From Rhynchopus euleeides (Eukaryota; Euglenozoa; Diplonemea; Diplonemida; Diplonemidae), in NCBI GenBank assembly GCA_963210315.1, contig OY723312.1:1364001-1428000 (forward strand): a stretch of DNA of 64,000 nt, given 5' to 3'. The position numbers and the translations under genes were made by a program. Under the pieces are notes generated by a model. It saw only the letters and a program-made list of their open reading frames with translations. It made no database searches and was not told where the DNA came from. How positions within the stretch are numbered: position 1 is the stretch's first letter; every line of letters begins with the position of its first letter. This document shows, piece after piece, positions 9,667 to 19,399 of the stretch.

Positions 9667-11833
9667 ACAGGATTTGGAAGGGGTGTCTGTGCTGTGAGAG
9701 GGGCGCGAGTGTGAGATTTTATATTTTGACTGATCACGTTGTTGAGTTGTGAGCTGGGCTGGGCTGAGTTGAGCCTGAGTTCGGCCCACCGGCCCCACCC
9801 CCCACCCCGCCCCCACCCCACCCCACCCTCTCCCCATCCCACCCTCTCCCAAGAGGAATAACTGTGGATCAACAACCAGGGGCGTTCTCTTCCTTCCTCT
9901 TCCCCCCTCTCTCCCCCCTCCCCCCTTAGAGCTTGCGTATAGCCCGTTTTCTACAGTGGGTGTGTGCTCGGAGATATGCAAAAGAAACAGCAGGCCCGGG
10001 GAACTGTTCCCCCACAGTCGCAGATGCTGGACAGCGTGGCGACATGAAAGAGAATGGGGTACACGATTTGGTGGGGGCACATCAGTCGCAGAGCTCCCTC
10101 CTTTGGGGGAGGGAAAGGAGGCAGGCCCGGGTATCACGGTGTGCACTCTAGGCTAGGGGACTCTCCGCGATGCCAGCACGCTATCCCGGGGTCTTCGCTG
10201 GTCGGTATCCTTCGTCAATCTTCGTCAGTTTTCAGCTAATTCAACTGGAAATGCACTAAAAATCACTGACCACCACCCCGTAGCGAAGACCCTCACAGTA
10301 TGAGAGAGAGAAGGGGACTTGTACTTCCTGTACGATGCAGGTCCGCTAGTCCAACTTAGCCAACGGGAGAGTGATGGATAGCGTATCAGTTCTCGTGCGT
10401 CGTCTTTCGTGGACGCTCTACGTACGATGCAGGTCGCTAATCCAACACAGCAAACGAGAGAGTGAGAGAAGGTGCGAGTGGGACGTAGTGGAGGTCGGGG
10501 GGTCGCACACGCCGCCTTCCTATCGACGCTGTGGCTGTGTGTGTGTGCCCCCCCGCCCACCACCGCCCCTTTGGCTGACACCACTTCAGGGGCTGCAAAA
10601 AAATAATCACGCCTAACCTATTGCAAATGCAAAACCTGACCTATTTTTATATAGTTGCTTGCCGCAAAAAGAACATAAAATACCGCGAACAGAATCATGC
10701 AAAAGCCGCAGCGAAGCTGTCCTTTTGGTAGAAAAACATGCAAAACCGCCACTGCTCTGGGCAGCTCTGATGGGAGTAACATGCTAGGCCCCGAAGAGAA
10801 GCTGAGTGAGTGAATGAGTCTGTGTCTGTTGCAGCAATGTGGAGACGCTTATTTTTCTGCATCATTCAATCCACTTTCTCTCGCCACACTGAAAGGCGGG
10901 GGGGGGGGGGGGGGGGGCGACAACCACCCCACTTCACGAGCTGTGACTGGTCGCGAGGGTCCCCCGTGTCTTATTATGAAACGGGCAGCAATGTGTTTGG
11001 GGCCGCGGTCCTCTTGCAGCATTCGATTTCTCTGACTTGCCAGTGCATTTTTTTGCCTACCCCGGTAGCACAATGCCATCGCTGTGCTGTGAAATGGGGG
11101 GGGGAGGGTGAGGAGAGGGAGAGGGGATAGGGGATACAGTTCTTTGTTTGGCCTTTCCGCCTCTTCACTCTCGCTTTTCTCTGTTCATTACCAAGTAAAC
11201 TTGTTTAAGCAGCTCTGCTGCGTCTAGGGAGGTCTAGGGTGTAGGTAGTACTTGAGAATGATTACTAGTATGGGGCATATGCCCGTCTGACCTCTTACCT
11301 ACGGGTAAGGATGGAAGGGGAAGTGCACCAGCCGCCACTCAGCGCCCTTCATCAGGCCACTGAGTCGCTTCCCCGGCTGTGCTCTCTCTCCCCCGTACGT
11401 AGCACAATGCCATCGCTGTGCTGTGAACTGGGGGGGGAGGGGGGGAGGGAGAGGGGATACAGTTCTTTGTTTGGCCTTTCCGCCTCTTCACTCTCGCTTT
11501 TCTCTGTTCATCAAAAAAAAGAAAAAGAACCCGCCACAAACCCCCCCCCCCCCCACCACCACCGCATTCTTCCCCTTTCAACAGCCGAATCAAAATAATG
11601 GGGAATATCCACCCTCCCTCCGTTCCCTCCTCTCTCTCAAGTGCCTTGACACCGTGCCGCTGGTATGCTGTCCCCTCTGGAGCTAATATATTCTGAGGCG
11701 TGCTTTCTCTCTCTCTCTTTTCCTGCACTGTCGAGCGGAGGCCTCGCCCATACCACCACTACCACCCTCCCACCCACCAGCTTTCCTTTTCGCCTTTCTC
11801 AGAAGAAGAATACTCTCCTGCGAAGGTAAACAA
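9667..11833. other. Intergenic, homopolymers and a direct repeat
   Basis: No gene is supported. A G20 run lies at 10898-10917. About 120 bases at 11065-11187 (TAGCACAATGCCATCGCTGT ... TCGCTTTTCTCTGTTCAT) recur at 11400-11512, about 335 bp apart. The spacing equals that of the split direct repeats of the retroelement just downstream, so this may be the relic of an older 3' end of the same kind. Confidence 0.5.
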
Positions 11834-11868
11834 CGTGCGGGGACCGGAGAGCTGAAGAGCCGGGACAG
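11834..11868 (-). repeat. 3' split direct repeat B2 of retroelement 1
   Basis: This 35-bp block, beginning CGTGCGGGGACCGGAGAGCT on the plus strand, is identical to 12171-12205. Confidence 0.85.
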
Positions 11869-12170
11869 CACGAAAGAGCCTGATGAAGGGCGTTGTAGTG
11901 GTGTCTCGTCTCCGTCCCTTCCAACCTCACCTCAGTGAGTGGAGTCTTCTTGATGATTGAGCGCCTGTGCACTAAACAAAGGTAGTACTGGTGGCCCCCC
12001 AAGTCGCACTCTGCGAGTGCTCTAACAAGTTAGCTAGGAGGGGGCCACCAGATACTAGAGAAAAAAGGAGCAGCTGCCCGAGCTCAGCCGGGGTGCTCGA
12101 AAAACCGTTCCAGCTGATGGGGGAGGGGAGGGAATAGGAATCTGTCTGTTGTCACTGTTGTTGAATTCTG

Positions 12171-12205
12171 CGTGCGGGGACCGGAGAGCTGAAGAGCCGG
12201 GACAG
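12171..12205 (-). repeat. 3' split direct repeat B1 of retroelement 1
   Basis: It is identical to 11834-11868. It begins ten bases after the stop codon of the RT/RNase H ORF, as expected for B1. The intervening 302 bases would be A2; they contain a hairpin with arms CTGGTGGCCCCC and GGGGGCCACCAG (about 11989-12052). Confidence 0.85.
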
Positions 12206-12214
12206 ACCCTTCGC

Positions 12215-13921
12215 TCAGGCGCTCGAGGCGGCGAAGCCGCTCTCCCGCTCCACGACGTGAGCGCTTTCACGCCCGCACCGCGTGGCACCCACACACCCCG
12301 CCCGCGACCAGCTGTCCGCGGGCATGTCCGCCGTCGGGATCCAATGGACCCCCAGCACGGCGTCGCGTCCCCCAAGCATCCCAAAGATGCGCTGCAAGAT
12401 AACGTTCGCAAAGCGCACGCGGCTGTGCCCCTTGCGCAGCACACACTCGACGGCCTGGTTGTCCACCGCCAGCAGCGGGGTGCGGCTGCCGAGGTCCAGA
12501 GCCAGCCGGATCGCCTTCTCCGCCGCCAGGAGCTCCAGCACAAACATGTCGCCGGACTGCCCCTCGCGCGCCCACACCCCGTGGGCCACCTGCGAGTCCG
12601 CACCCCCAGGCACGGACACCACAGCTCCCCAGCCTGTTGTTGACGCGTCGCTCCACACCGCCATGTCGGCCAGCCCCGGGTGCTCGCGCCGTAGGCTGAG
12701 CCAGTCGTTCACCCGCATTGCGTCGACGCACGCCGCGAGCTCGTCCCGCGTCGCGGGGGACAGCACGAACGGGTCCTCCCACGTCAGAGACCCCTCGTGC
12801 AGGCGCTGCGCGGCCCCCTGCAGCGTTGACAGGGTCTCACGGAGTACGCACAGGCGGGTCTGCCTGACGTGCGCCACCCGGAAGGCTATGCCGAACAGCT
12901 TCCAGCAGGACCGCACCGAAGGGGAAGCGTCCCGTAGGATGGACACCGCCGCAACGACGGCCTTTTCTCCCCAACTGCAGCCGAAGCGGTAGCGTCCCGT
13001 GGCGACATCGAATTCGACTCCCAGGTAGGTGACGCGCGGCAGGGGCCCCTCCGATCTCTTCCGGGCGTTGATCTCTCCGCCCGCCAGCACAATCCGGTCC
13101 CGGACGTATGCCGCCCTTGCCGCGACCTCCACCGCCGAGGTGCCCCACACCAGGATGTCGTCCAGATATACCGCCGCCGCCGTCACCTCCACAAGACCCC
13201 CGAGGAACAGCTGCGCCGTGGACTGCGCTATCCAGGGCGCGTAGGAGTAGCCCATCGGGAGGCGTGTCCACGCATACCATCGCTGGGCGACCCGCACGGA
13301 GAAAAAGGAGGATACCCCCTCGGACAAAGGGAACTGGTGAAAAAATCCCCGGATGTCGATGACCTGCGCCATGCAAGCGTCTGTGTCGCGGAGGGCCCTC
13401 GCAATCTCATGCACCGTGGGGAGCCGAAACTTCGGGGGTTTCGGGAGGCGGCGGTTCACCGGGCGGCCGTCAAGGATGAGGCGGCGCACACAGGGGTCCG
13501 CCTTCGCAATGTCAAACATGCGCACCACGCCCCGCTTGGGATCTCCGCGTCCGAGCAGGCGGAGGACCCTCGCCGAAATACAATGCACCACAAAGCTCGG
13601 CTTCAGGTCTGATGTGGGCCCAGGGAGAGGGACTGCCGATGTCTGGTGCCTCGCAATCAACCCCCCCTCCGTACACCAGTCCAGGAAATCCGGTGACACC
13701 CCCAGCTCATCCGCGTAGGTGCGCAGCTTGTCGTACTCCAGGCACCCGGACGGAAAATCATCGAGCCTCTCCCAGGAGCGGGATGGCGGTCGCCTGCCCA
13801 GTATTTCAAACTCGTCCAAGTCGTACTCGGGATCCTCCAGACCGATCACACCCTGCTCATCCGCGTAGCCCACCCCGCTCATCAGAAAATACCAGCAGGG
13901 CCCCTCGCCGGCGTCGCTCAT
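12215..13921 (-). CDS. Reverse transcriptase-RNase H of retroelement 1
   Basis: This 568-residue frame starts at ATG 13921, 24 bases after the recombinase stop. The RT fingers and palm are clear: block A VIDIRGFFHQFPL with its catalytic Asp, block B LPMGYSYAP, and block C YLDDILVWG with the paired Asp. The RNase H domain follows with VWSDASTTGW, ELLAAEKA, AVDNQAVE and HWIPTADMPADSWSR, giving all four acidic residues. There is no aspartic protease or DDE integrase, as expected for tyrosine-recombinase elements. The frame is also open upstream to 15715 but changes meaning there; I take 13921 as the start because the sequence before it in this phase overlaps the recombinase. No inactivating change is seen in this ORF. 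Confidence 0.92.
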   Translation of the reverse strand: MSDAGEGPCWYFLMSGVGYADEQGVIGLEDPEYDLDEFEILGRRPPSRSWERLDDFPSGCLEYDKLRTYADELGVSPDFLDWCTEGGLIARHQTSAVPLPGPTSDLKPSFVVHCISARVLRLLGRGDPKRGVVRMFDIAKADPCVRRLILDGRPVNRRLPKPPKFRLPTVHEIARALRDTDACMAQVIDIRGFFHQFPLSEGVSSFFSVRVAQRWYAWTRLPMGYSYAPWIAQSTAQLFLGGLVEVTAAAVYLDDILVWGTSAVEVAARAAYVRDRIVLAGGEINARKRSEGPLPRVTYLGVEFDVATGRYRFGCSWGEKAVVAAVSILRDASPSVRSCWKLFGIAFRVAHVRQTRLCVLRETLSTLQGAAQRLHEGSLTWEDPFVLSPATRDELAACVDAMRVNDWLSLRREHPGLADMAVWSDASTTGWGAVVSVPGGADSQVAHGVWAREGQSGDMFVLELLAAEKAIRLALDLGSRTPLLAVDNQAVECVLRKGHSRVRFANVILQRIFGMLGGRDAVLGVHWIPTADMPADSWSRAGCVGATRCGRESAHVVERESGFAASSA

Positions 13922-13944
13922 TGTAGCGCGCGGAGGAGCTCCGC

Positions 13945-14553
13945 TTACGTCTTCCTTTGGTGGTCGTTCGTGGTGGTGAGGTATCTCGCCGTCGTGTCCT
14001 CCGCGTCCTTGCCGTGTCGGAGGAGACGCTTCAGCAGCGGTCGAGGTACTCCGTCCTTCTGCACCTCTTGGATCGCGCCTCTCCTCGAGGAGTGGAGCCA
14101 GGAGCCTTCCGGCAGGGCCGCGAGGATCGCCTTCTTCAACCCCGCATATTTTGTGGAGTTCCCCCCGAAGATCAGTTCCGTGCTGGAGGGGGCCACTGTG
14201 CGCATATACTCCACCACGATACCCGTGATGGGGCCCGCGGGGAGGAAGATCTCTGGCCTCCACTCGAGGGCTTGCTTCTCCTTCGCGTACACCGCCGCCG
14301 ACGTCGCACGCGAATCCCCCCCTGCCCCATCGATCTCCCGCCAGTCCGCCCGCGTCACAAACCGCAGGTCCGGCACCCGACATCTCGTCACCCAGCACAG
14401 CGCGAGTAGCACCCGCGCCCGCCCCTGGAGTGCCCCCAGCGCCTCGTGCACTTGCGCCGTCGCCACAGGGGGGGGCCTGTCTGGGCCGGATGAGGGTGCT
14501 GAGGCGCCGGAGCGCCTTCTTGGCGTTTTGGAGGCGGCGCGTGCGGGTCCCAC
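13945..14553 (-). CDS. Tyrosine recombinase, catalytic part, retroelement 1
   Basis: The frame codes for about 200 residues. It carries the C-terminal catalytic signature: WVTRCRVPDLRF (first Arg box), a Lys-containing beta region, then HSSRRGAI, LLRHGKDAED and TARYLT, matching the order Arg, Lys, His-x-x-Arg, His, Tyr of tyrosine recombinases. The N-terminal SAM-like segment (YHAKTYLERLAAIAIERG) lies in another phase immediately upstream, and the two meet at a G8 run at 14468-14475. A one-base change there would restore a continuous recombinase, so this is either slippage, a sequencing error or a disabling mutation. The stop precedes the RT start by 24 bases. Confidence 0.8.
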   Translation of the reverse strand: MGPARAASKTPRRRSGASAPSSGPDRPPPVATAQVHEALGALQGRARVLLALCWVTRCRVPDLRFVTRADWREIDGAGGDSRATSAAVYAKEKQALEWRPEIFLPAGPITGIVVEYMRTVAPSSTELIFGGNSTKYAGLKKAILAALPEGSWLHSSRRGAIQEVQKDGVPRPLLKRLLRHGKDAEDTTARYLTTTNDHQRKT

Positions 14554-15529
14554 GTTCGCCCCGCTCTATCGCGATCGCCGCCAGCCGCTCGAGGTATGTC
14601 TTCGCATGATATGCTGCCCAGGCGCGTCCAGACGTAGCGCAGCACCGCCTCGTCGCTCGGCGTGCCCGCACACTCAGTCCGCCCCGAAACTCCTCGAATG
14701 AGGCCCACAGCCGGTCTTTCTCCCCTGCTGTGTGTGCGGCCAGTGCTAGCCGCGGAATGTCCTCCCACCCCGTCGCATTTCGCAGAGCTCCCGCTAGGCT
14801 GCGTCCGTCGCGGAACGAGAACAGCTTGTCCTCCAGCCTGGCGCGCTTGGCCCGCGTCCACCTCACAGGCTCCCGTGGGTCCCGGTTCGCATCTTGAGGA
14901 CCCCGTGGGGGCGTCACATCCCTGATGTCTGGGGGTGGGAGTGGAGTCGGGGCCCTGCCCCGGCGCCCCTCGGCCTGCGTGGCACGCTGGAACAGAGGGC
15001 TTCTGAGGCGCCCTGCGATGCCTCCCCTCTGGGGAATCCTCTGTGGAGAGTGGACTGTTGTCGACCCTACCTCCTTCACCTGTGTGCCCGGGGAGGAGAT
15101 CGTCGGCGGGCTGTTTCTCGTTGCGGGACAGGGGATGACCATCGACCCTTCGTCCTCGCTCTGCCTCGGACAGGGGACCGCAGTCGACCCTACGTCCGGC
15201 TGCGCTTTGTGAGAGGGGACTTCTGTCAACCCTACGTCTCTGCCATACCTCGGGCAGGGGATCGGTCTCAACCCTACGCCCGGATGCGTCCCATACCTTG
15301 GACAGGGGATTGTAATCGACCCTTCGTCCGGTTGTGCTCGGGGACAGGGGACTGTCGTCGACCCTACGTCCGTACCATACCTCGGGCAGGGGATTGTTCT
15401 CGACCCTACGCCCGGTTGCGCCGCCGGTCCAGGGGCCCGGCTCCCCCTGGACGGCGTGGCGCCGGGGGCCCCCCTCAGCGTCTGTGCTGGGGCTGTCCGG
15501 CCCCGCGAAAAAGAGGCTCCTTCCTCCAT
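14468..15529 (-). CDS. N-terminal ORF and recombinase N-domain, retroelement 1
   Basis: From ATG 15529 the frame reads a low-complexity, Gly/Pro/Arg-rich region with about seven 15-residue repeats ending in IPCPRYG or VPCPR. It then gives a well-formed helical segment (LEDKLFSFRDGRSLAGALR, YHAKTYLERLAAIAIERG, NAKKALRRLSTLIRP) that matches the core-binding half of a tyrosine recombinase. The frame should then join the catalytic half but shifts phase at the G8 run. The repeat region may serve as a Gag-like nucleic-acid-binding part; that is inference. A second phase is also open through 14388-15629, so coding in the repeat region is ambiguous. Confidence 0.6.
15044..15440 (-). repeat. In-frame minisatellite, about 45-bp period
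   Basis: About eight imperfect units built around GGACAGGGGA...GTCGACCCTACGTCC (plus-strand view) repeat every 42-48 bases. They keep the frame and encode the PCPR motif repeats of the N-terminal ORF. Confidence 0.8.
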
Positions 15530-15820
15530 GGCCTGTTTCCGCCCGGGCGGTCGCGGGAGGTGCTGGGCCTCCGCTTGAGCGGGCGGGAGCGCCCGCTGGG
15601 CCGCCCTTCCCGCGAGTCGGTGTGCGCAACCCGGGTGGCTGCGGCCATCGCCCCCTTCCGCGAGGCGGGCACGTTCGCCGCCGGGCCGCGATGCTCCCGG
15701 AACACCCGGGCCCACTCCTGTGAAGCCGTCGCTCCTGTGAGAATTCGAGTAAAATACTAAGCCCTTACTAAGGGCTTAGTATTCCCTGAGTAAGCCCTTA
15801 GTAAGAAATTAAGCCCTTAA
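15530..15820. other. 5' flank of retroelement 1 and palindromic AT-rich block
   Basis: The retroelement frame remains open to 15715 without an ATG. From 15757 the words ACTAAGCCCTTA and TAAGGGCTTAGT alternate as palindromes, and a final copy of TAAGGGCTTAGT lies at about 17611. The stretch ends with the 15-bp target duplication of the short retroposon (15806-15820). Confidence 0.5.
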
Positions 15821-16374
15821 ATTCCCCACAGCGGCCTAACTGGTCCTGGGTAAGACGTTAAACTGCCTGGGGGGGCCGTCCCCGGACCATGACGGGTGCC
15901 TGCACCAGGAGTCTAGCACGGCCGTGGTCCAGGGCATGACCGAAAACTGCTTGGGTACCGAGGCTCCCCAGACCAGGAAGGGTGGAGACACCTGGAGTCT
16001 AAATAGTCACACCACGTCAGGCCAGACCTTCGCATTGCACTCCGCGAAGACTGCCACACAGCCGCGGGGCAGGTGTGCAGCCTGTGGAAAACCTCGTACA
16101 GAAAAGGGTCGGCGACCGCCCGCCCCCAGTCTGAGAGGCATCAGCCGAATCTCGGTGGAGGCGGGCACAAAACAAAAGGGAGAGTCGTCACTGTGCATAT
16201 CAGCACGGTCCCGCCCTCTGTGCCAGACCAACACACCACCAAAGGAAAAGAGGAAGAGGCGACGTAAGGCAATGCCTCCGTGCGGCCAGGAGAACACGAA
16301 ATAGCGACCCCCTCAACGGGGAATGCTACGAGCACGGCCAAAAATCGTTCAAAATCGTTCGTTCAAAATCGTTC
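15821..16374 (+). mobile_element. Short retroposon (SINE-like), copy 1, 5' truncated
   Basis: The unit begins ATTCCCCACAGCGG, runs through GGTCCTGGGTAAGACGTTAA, and ends with a tail of AAAATCGTTC units. It is flanked by a perfect 15-bp duplication AAATTAAGCCCTTAA (15806-15820 and 16375-16389). Tail plus target duplication is the mark of retroposition. A near-identical copy lies inverted at 62240-62791 and extends further 5' into a tRNA T-arm-like sequence, so this copy is 5' truncated. A third, shorter piece lies at 18846-19005. No protein is encoded with confidence. The partner LINE is unknown. Confidence 0.9.
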
Positions 16375-16389
16375 AAATTAAGCCCTTAA

Positions 16390-17590
16390 CCCTATAAGAC
16401 CGAAGGCGATTTTGAGCCATTTTGGCCCATTTTTCTCCTTGGACACCAAGTTGCTTCAATTTTCGTTTTTCTGCCCGACCCTGGCCGTAAATGAACGCGT
16501 TTGACTGAAAGATTCCACGATGGCCATTTTTTGTCCCCGAAAAAAATGACTCTTTTTTTGCACGGTCAACAAACAGTGAATTTGAGGGTGAAAAAATGGC
16601 AGATTTTCGAAAGCAAAAATTTTCGCGTGCCGGGGCTCCCCAAAAAGTCAGCCGAGGATGACGTTATTGGAAAGAACGAGTCAAATTGCATCGACGAAAA
16701 AAAAAGTTCGATCAAAAAGACTGAGTATGAAGCCTCTGAATGGGCACTCCGGTTTTTTGCCTATGTTCAGTACCTATTTCCCTTTGAAACCGTGGGAAAA
16801 CACCCGAAATTAGGCTTTTCGTCAATCACACGCAGGAAGTCTCTCAGACGGCTGCAAGAGCAACTGTTGCGCTTCGCAGCAGTGCTGAACCAGCGAGAGG
16901 CGTTCGTGTAAAGCTGTGACCCTCCAGCACTGTGGAGCTCGCTCTACTATCACGTGATGTCGCCGCTGATAGGCAGTGTCCGTTGACCCTCCCGCGACCA
17001 GATGTCGCATAGAGGACGCACCCTTCGGCCCGTAGTGTGACAGACCTATGTGCTGCAACTGCGCACGGAAGAGCGGAAGTACCTCGAATACGTTATCCCC
17101 GGGTAGATCCAGTTTAGCTTGGCTCGATCTGGGCAGAACTGGGCACGGCCCAAAGCCGGTCGAAGATATCACCCATACATTTGACAGGCGAGAAATTGAC
17201 GATCAGGCACTCCATTGCCTTCAGTTGACACGTGCACCACATCGGGGTGTATCTGGGCGGGTCTTGCTTCCTTAGAAAGGTTCTCGAGTCCCCTTTACCG
17301 GATGGCCAGGGTCGGGCACAAAGACCCCCGGCAAACCTTGTTGGGGTGTGCACAGAAAGCCAAGGGCCCAGAATGCTGTTTTCACCTGAAAACCCGACCT
17401 GGGCCCAGATTCTCCGAGGTGACGGCGGGCAACCGACAGACAGATATCTCATCGATTTTTGTTGTCTTGAAAAGAACTGTCCAAACCATTTTCATGGTGC
17501 CCAGGGTTTGCCAAAAAGACAAAAATGGGTCCCAACAAACTGTGAACCCAAAGTGCACAAGCAATATATTGCGCCTTCGGTCTTAAAGGG
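16390..17590. mobile_element. piggyBac-like element, non-autonomous
   Basis: TTAA stands at both ends (16386-16389 and 17591-17594). The inverted ends are CCCTATAAGACCGAAGGCG and, from the other side, CCCTTTAAGACCGAAGGCG, 18 of 19 matching. A TTAA duplication with CCCT termini is diagnostic of piggyBac. The 1.2-kb interior has no intact transposase; a 136-codon frame at 16501-16911 (plus) and others near 17114-17594 show no motif I can identify and may be remnants. The left TTAA is part of the retroposon's target duplication, so this insertion used a site in or beside that duplication. Confidence 0.88.
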
Positions 17591-17594
17591 TTAA

Positions 17595-17682
17595 TTTTTA
17601 GGGGGTCGAAAGTTAAGGGCTTAGTCTAAGTGGGGGTGGGGGTGAAATCTGGCTCAGGGGCCGAGTTCCTAGTCAGAGCTTA
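17595..17682. other. Short spacer between elements
   Basis: It contains TTAAGGGCTTAGTC, the partner of the palindromic words at 15757-15800, and ends with the TA target dinucleotide of the next element. Confidence 0.5.
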
Positions 17683-17861
17683 CACGGTGGACTCCAGCGG
17701 GGGTAGGGTAACCCTTTTCGGGAGTCTCAACTAGGGGGAGTCCAACTCCCGCTAGCGGGAGTATAGACTCCCGCTAGCGGGAGTCTATACTCCCGCTAGG
17801 GGGAGTCTGACTCCCCCTAGCGGGAGTCTTTTCACCTATTTTCACTCATTTTTCCCATGAT
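17683..17861 (+). repeat. Left terminal inverted repeat
   Basis: It starts CACGGTGGACTCCAGCGG and contains several ACTCCCGCTAGCGGGAGT palindromes, then CACCTATTTTCAC and CCCATGATA, all mirrored at the right end. Confidence 0.9.
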
Positions 17862-17955
17862 ACCTATGCAATGTGGCACTCGTCACTGAAGTACAGCCAC
17901 ACCAAACGAAACGGACGTTTCCACCCATCCCAGCTCGCAGACCTGATTCACAAAA

Positions 17956-18336
17956 ATGGGGAAGACGACAACGAAGCCGGCAGCGAAGCCGGCGGCAAAG
18001 TCGATTAAGAAGAAGAAGAGCGCAGAGAGTCCCGAGGCTGCGGAGGCGACGAACATTGTGCATGATTTTTGCACGGCCTTCCCTGTTAAAAAAGGGGGCA
18101 GTGTGCTGACACTGGGATCCATTAGAAGGCTCCTAGCAACGGTGTTGAGCAAGGAGCTCCACCAGCACAGCACCCAGGTGGCCAACGCAATCATCGCCAT
18201 GTCTTCCCTGACATGGATAAGTTCGCTGTCAGGGAAGTCGCAACGATGCGGAAGGAGGGCGCTCTCCGTCATATACAAGGTGGAGGCGAAGTATGGCAAG
18301 GTGCAGGATACAAACGTGTCGTCGGGGGCAGCCTGA
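17956..18336 (+). CDS. Small basic protein with a Lys/Ala-rich tail, unknown
   Basis: The frame codes for 126 residues. The start MGKTTTKPAAKPAAKSIKKK is a histone-like Lys/Ala/Pro tail. The following 60 residues (including IRRLLATVLSKEL and STQVANAIIAM) predict as helices and could form a compact DNA-binding domain, but I do not recognise a specific histone. Another phase is open from 18213 and reads MDKFAVREVATMRKEG, so a frameshift near 18210 is possible. The gene lies between the outer left inverted repeat and the internal second left end, so it probably belongs to the transposon. Confidence 0.55.
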   Translation: MGKTTTKPAAKPAAKSIKKKKSAESPEAAEATNIVHDFCTAFPVKKGGSVLTLGSIRRLLATVLSKELHQHSTQVANAIIAMSSLTWISSLSGKSQRCGRRALSVIYKVEAKYGKVQDTNVSSGAA

Positions 18337-18485
18337 AGCCGCGAATGATCGCGACACGGGCGAACGGCTTGGCACCGTGGGTCTGGATAGATGCTGGAGT
18401 TCGGCCGGGTGAAACCGGAAGTCGCAGCAAAATTTGCCCCCCCAGATTTCTTCCTCAAACCCACCCGTGGGCTGATCCGGCCTTG

Positions 18486-18592
18486 CACGGTGGACTCCAG
18501 CGGGGGTAGGGTACCACTACCGGGTTTAACCCTTTTCGGGAGTCTCAACTAGGGGGAGTCCAACTCCCGCTAGCGGGAGTATAGATCAGCAG
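18486..18592 (+). repeat. Internal second copy of the left inverted repeat, truncated
   Basis: CACGGTGGACTCCAGCGGGGGTAGGG and the next 80 bases repeat the outer left end with a small insertion (ACCACTACCGGGTTT), then diverge after GGGAGTATAGAT. It suggests a nested or duplicated end. Confidence 0.85.
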
Positions 18593-18601
18593 TGGGCAAC
18601 A

Positions 18602-18846
18602 ATGAGGCGATGCGGGGGGCGAGGGCACCGATGCTCACTGTGCGACATCCCAGAAGAACGCTGGTATCAACAGGTGCATCGATACCCGCACCTGACTCTC
18701 TCTGAGATGAAAGAGGCTGGCTACCCCTCCCTCTTGGCAGGTGTGCTTCCCAATGCCCGCTACGTCACCCCAGCACTCCATGACTGCAAGGGGCTCGCCA
18801 TGCGGCTGATCAGGGTACTGGATGACAGGGGTGGAGCTTGGGGGTT
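18602..18846 (+). pseudogene. Putative transposase fragment
   Basis: About 80 codons read RCSLCDIPEERW (a CxxC knuckle), a helical segment, and YVTPALHDCKGLAMRLIRVL. A His-Asp motif followed by a helix is common in DDE transposases just before or at a catalytic strand, but the family is not recognised. The frame runs straight into the retroposon fragment at 18846 and stops, so the coding sequence is interrupted. The continuation is probably the ORF at 19701. Confidence 0.45.
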
Positions 18847-19005
18847 TTTGAACGATTTGAACGATTTTTGGCCGTGCTCGTAGCATTCCCCGTTGAGGGG
18901 GTCGCTATTTCGTGTTCTCCTGGCCGCACGGAGGCATTGCCTTACGTCGCCTCTTCCTCTTTTCCTTTGGTGGTGTGTTGGTCTGGCACAGAGGGCGGGA
19001 CCGTG
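18846..19005 (-). mobile_element. Short retroposon fragment, copy 3
   Basis: On the minus strand it ends with the tail GGCCAAAAATCGTTC, matching copies 1 and 2 from CACGGTCCCGCC to the tail. It is about 160 bp and strongly 5' truncated. It is inserted in the transposase-like frame. Confidence 0.85.
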
Positions 19006-19239
19006 TTTTTTCGGGTCAGCTGACCTGATTTTCTGCAGGCCCTCACAAAAAATCAGGTCAGGGGTAAAAAGAAAAAAAATATAGATTTTCGGGAAACCGG
19101 AAAAGTTGGCTCCTCGCCTTGGGGCCTCAAGGTGACCAGGAGGCGTTTCGTGAGCAAAGTGACCCCAGCGACATGAGCACAGGCCTCAAACAGTCACAAT
19201 AGAGGACAAATGAAGCTGCCCAACCCGTACCGTGCAACA

Positions 19240-19296
19240 GACGTTTACTACCGTGGCCTCCGGTGGCTGGGGGGCTCCGCCCCCCAGACCCCCCTG
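19240..19296 (+). repeat. Dispersed GC hairpin repeat, copy 2
   Basis: TTTACTACCGTGGCCTCCGG then a stem of CTGGGGGG and CCCCCCAG. It matches copy 1 on the opposite strand. Confidence 0.8.
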
Positions 19297-19399
19297 TGGC
19301 ATGTGCCTGTCTTGTACCCAAGCCCTTTACATCAGGGAATCTCAGTATCCTCAGGAGGACGCAGCCAACTCACACAGAATCCGTACGCCCGCAAGTCAC

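Larger units (their letters stand above)
11834..15529 (-). mobile_element. Tyrosine-recombinase (Ngaro/VIPER-like) retrotransposon 1
   Basis: Reading the minus strand, the order is an N-terminal repeat-rich ORF, a tyrosine recombinase, a reverse transcriptase with RNase H, then two 35-bp direct repeats 337 bp apart. Recombinase plus RT plus split direct repeats at the 3' end defines the DIRS/Ngaro/VIPER order, which integrates as a circle using the recombinase rather than a DDE integrase. The 3' repeats fit B1-A2-B2; I could not find the matching A1 at the 5' end, so the left boundary is not fixed. One frame change, at a G8 run (14468-14475), separates the N-terminal from the catalytic part of the recombinase. 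Confidence 0.85.

Noticed and set aside
16501..16911. Transposase remnant of the piggyBac-like element
   Set aside because: The 136-codon frame is inside the element, but I see no Asp triad or other piggyBac motif, so I did not annotate it as transposase.
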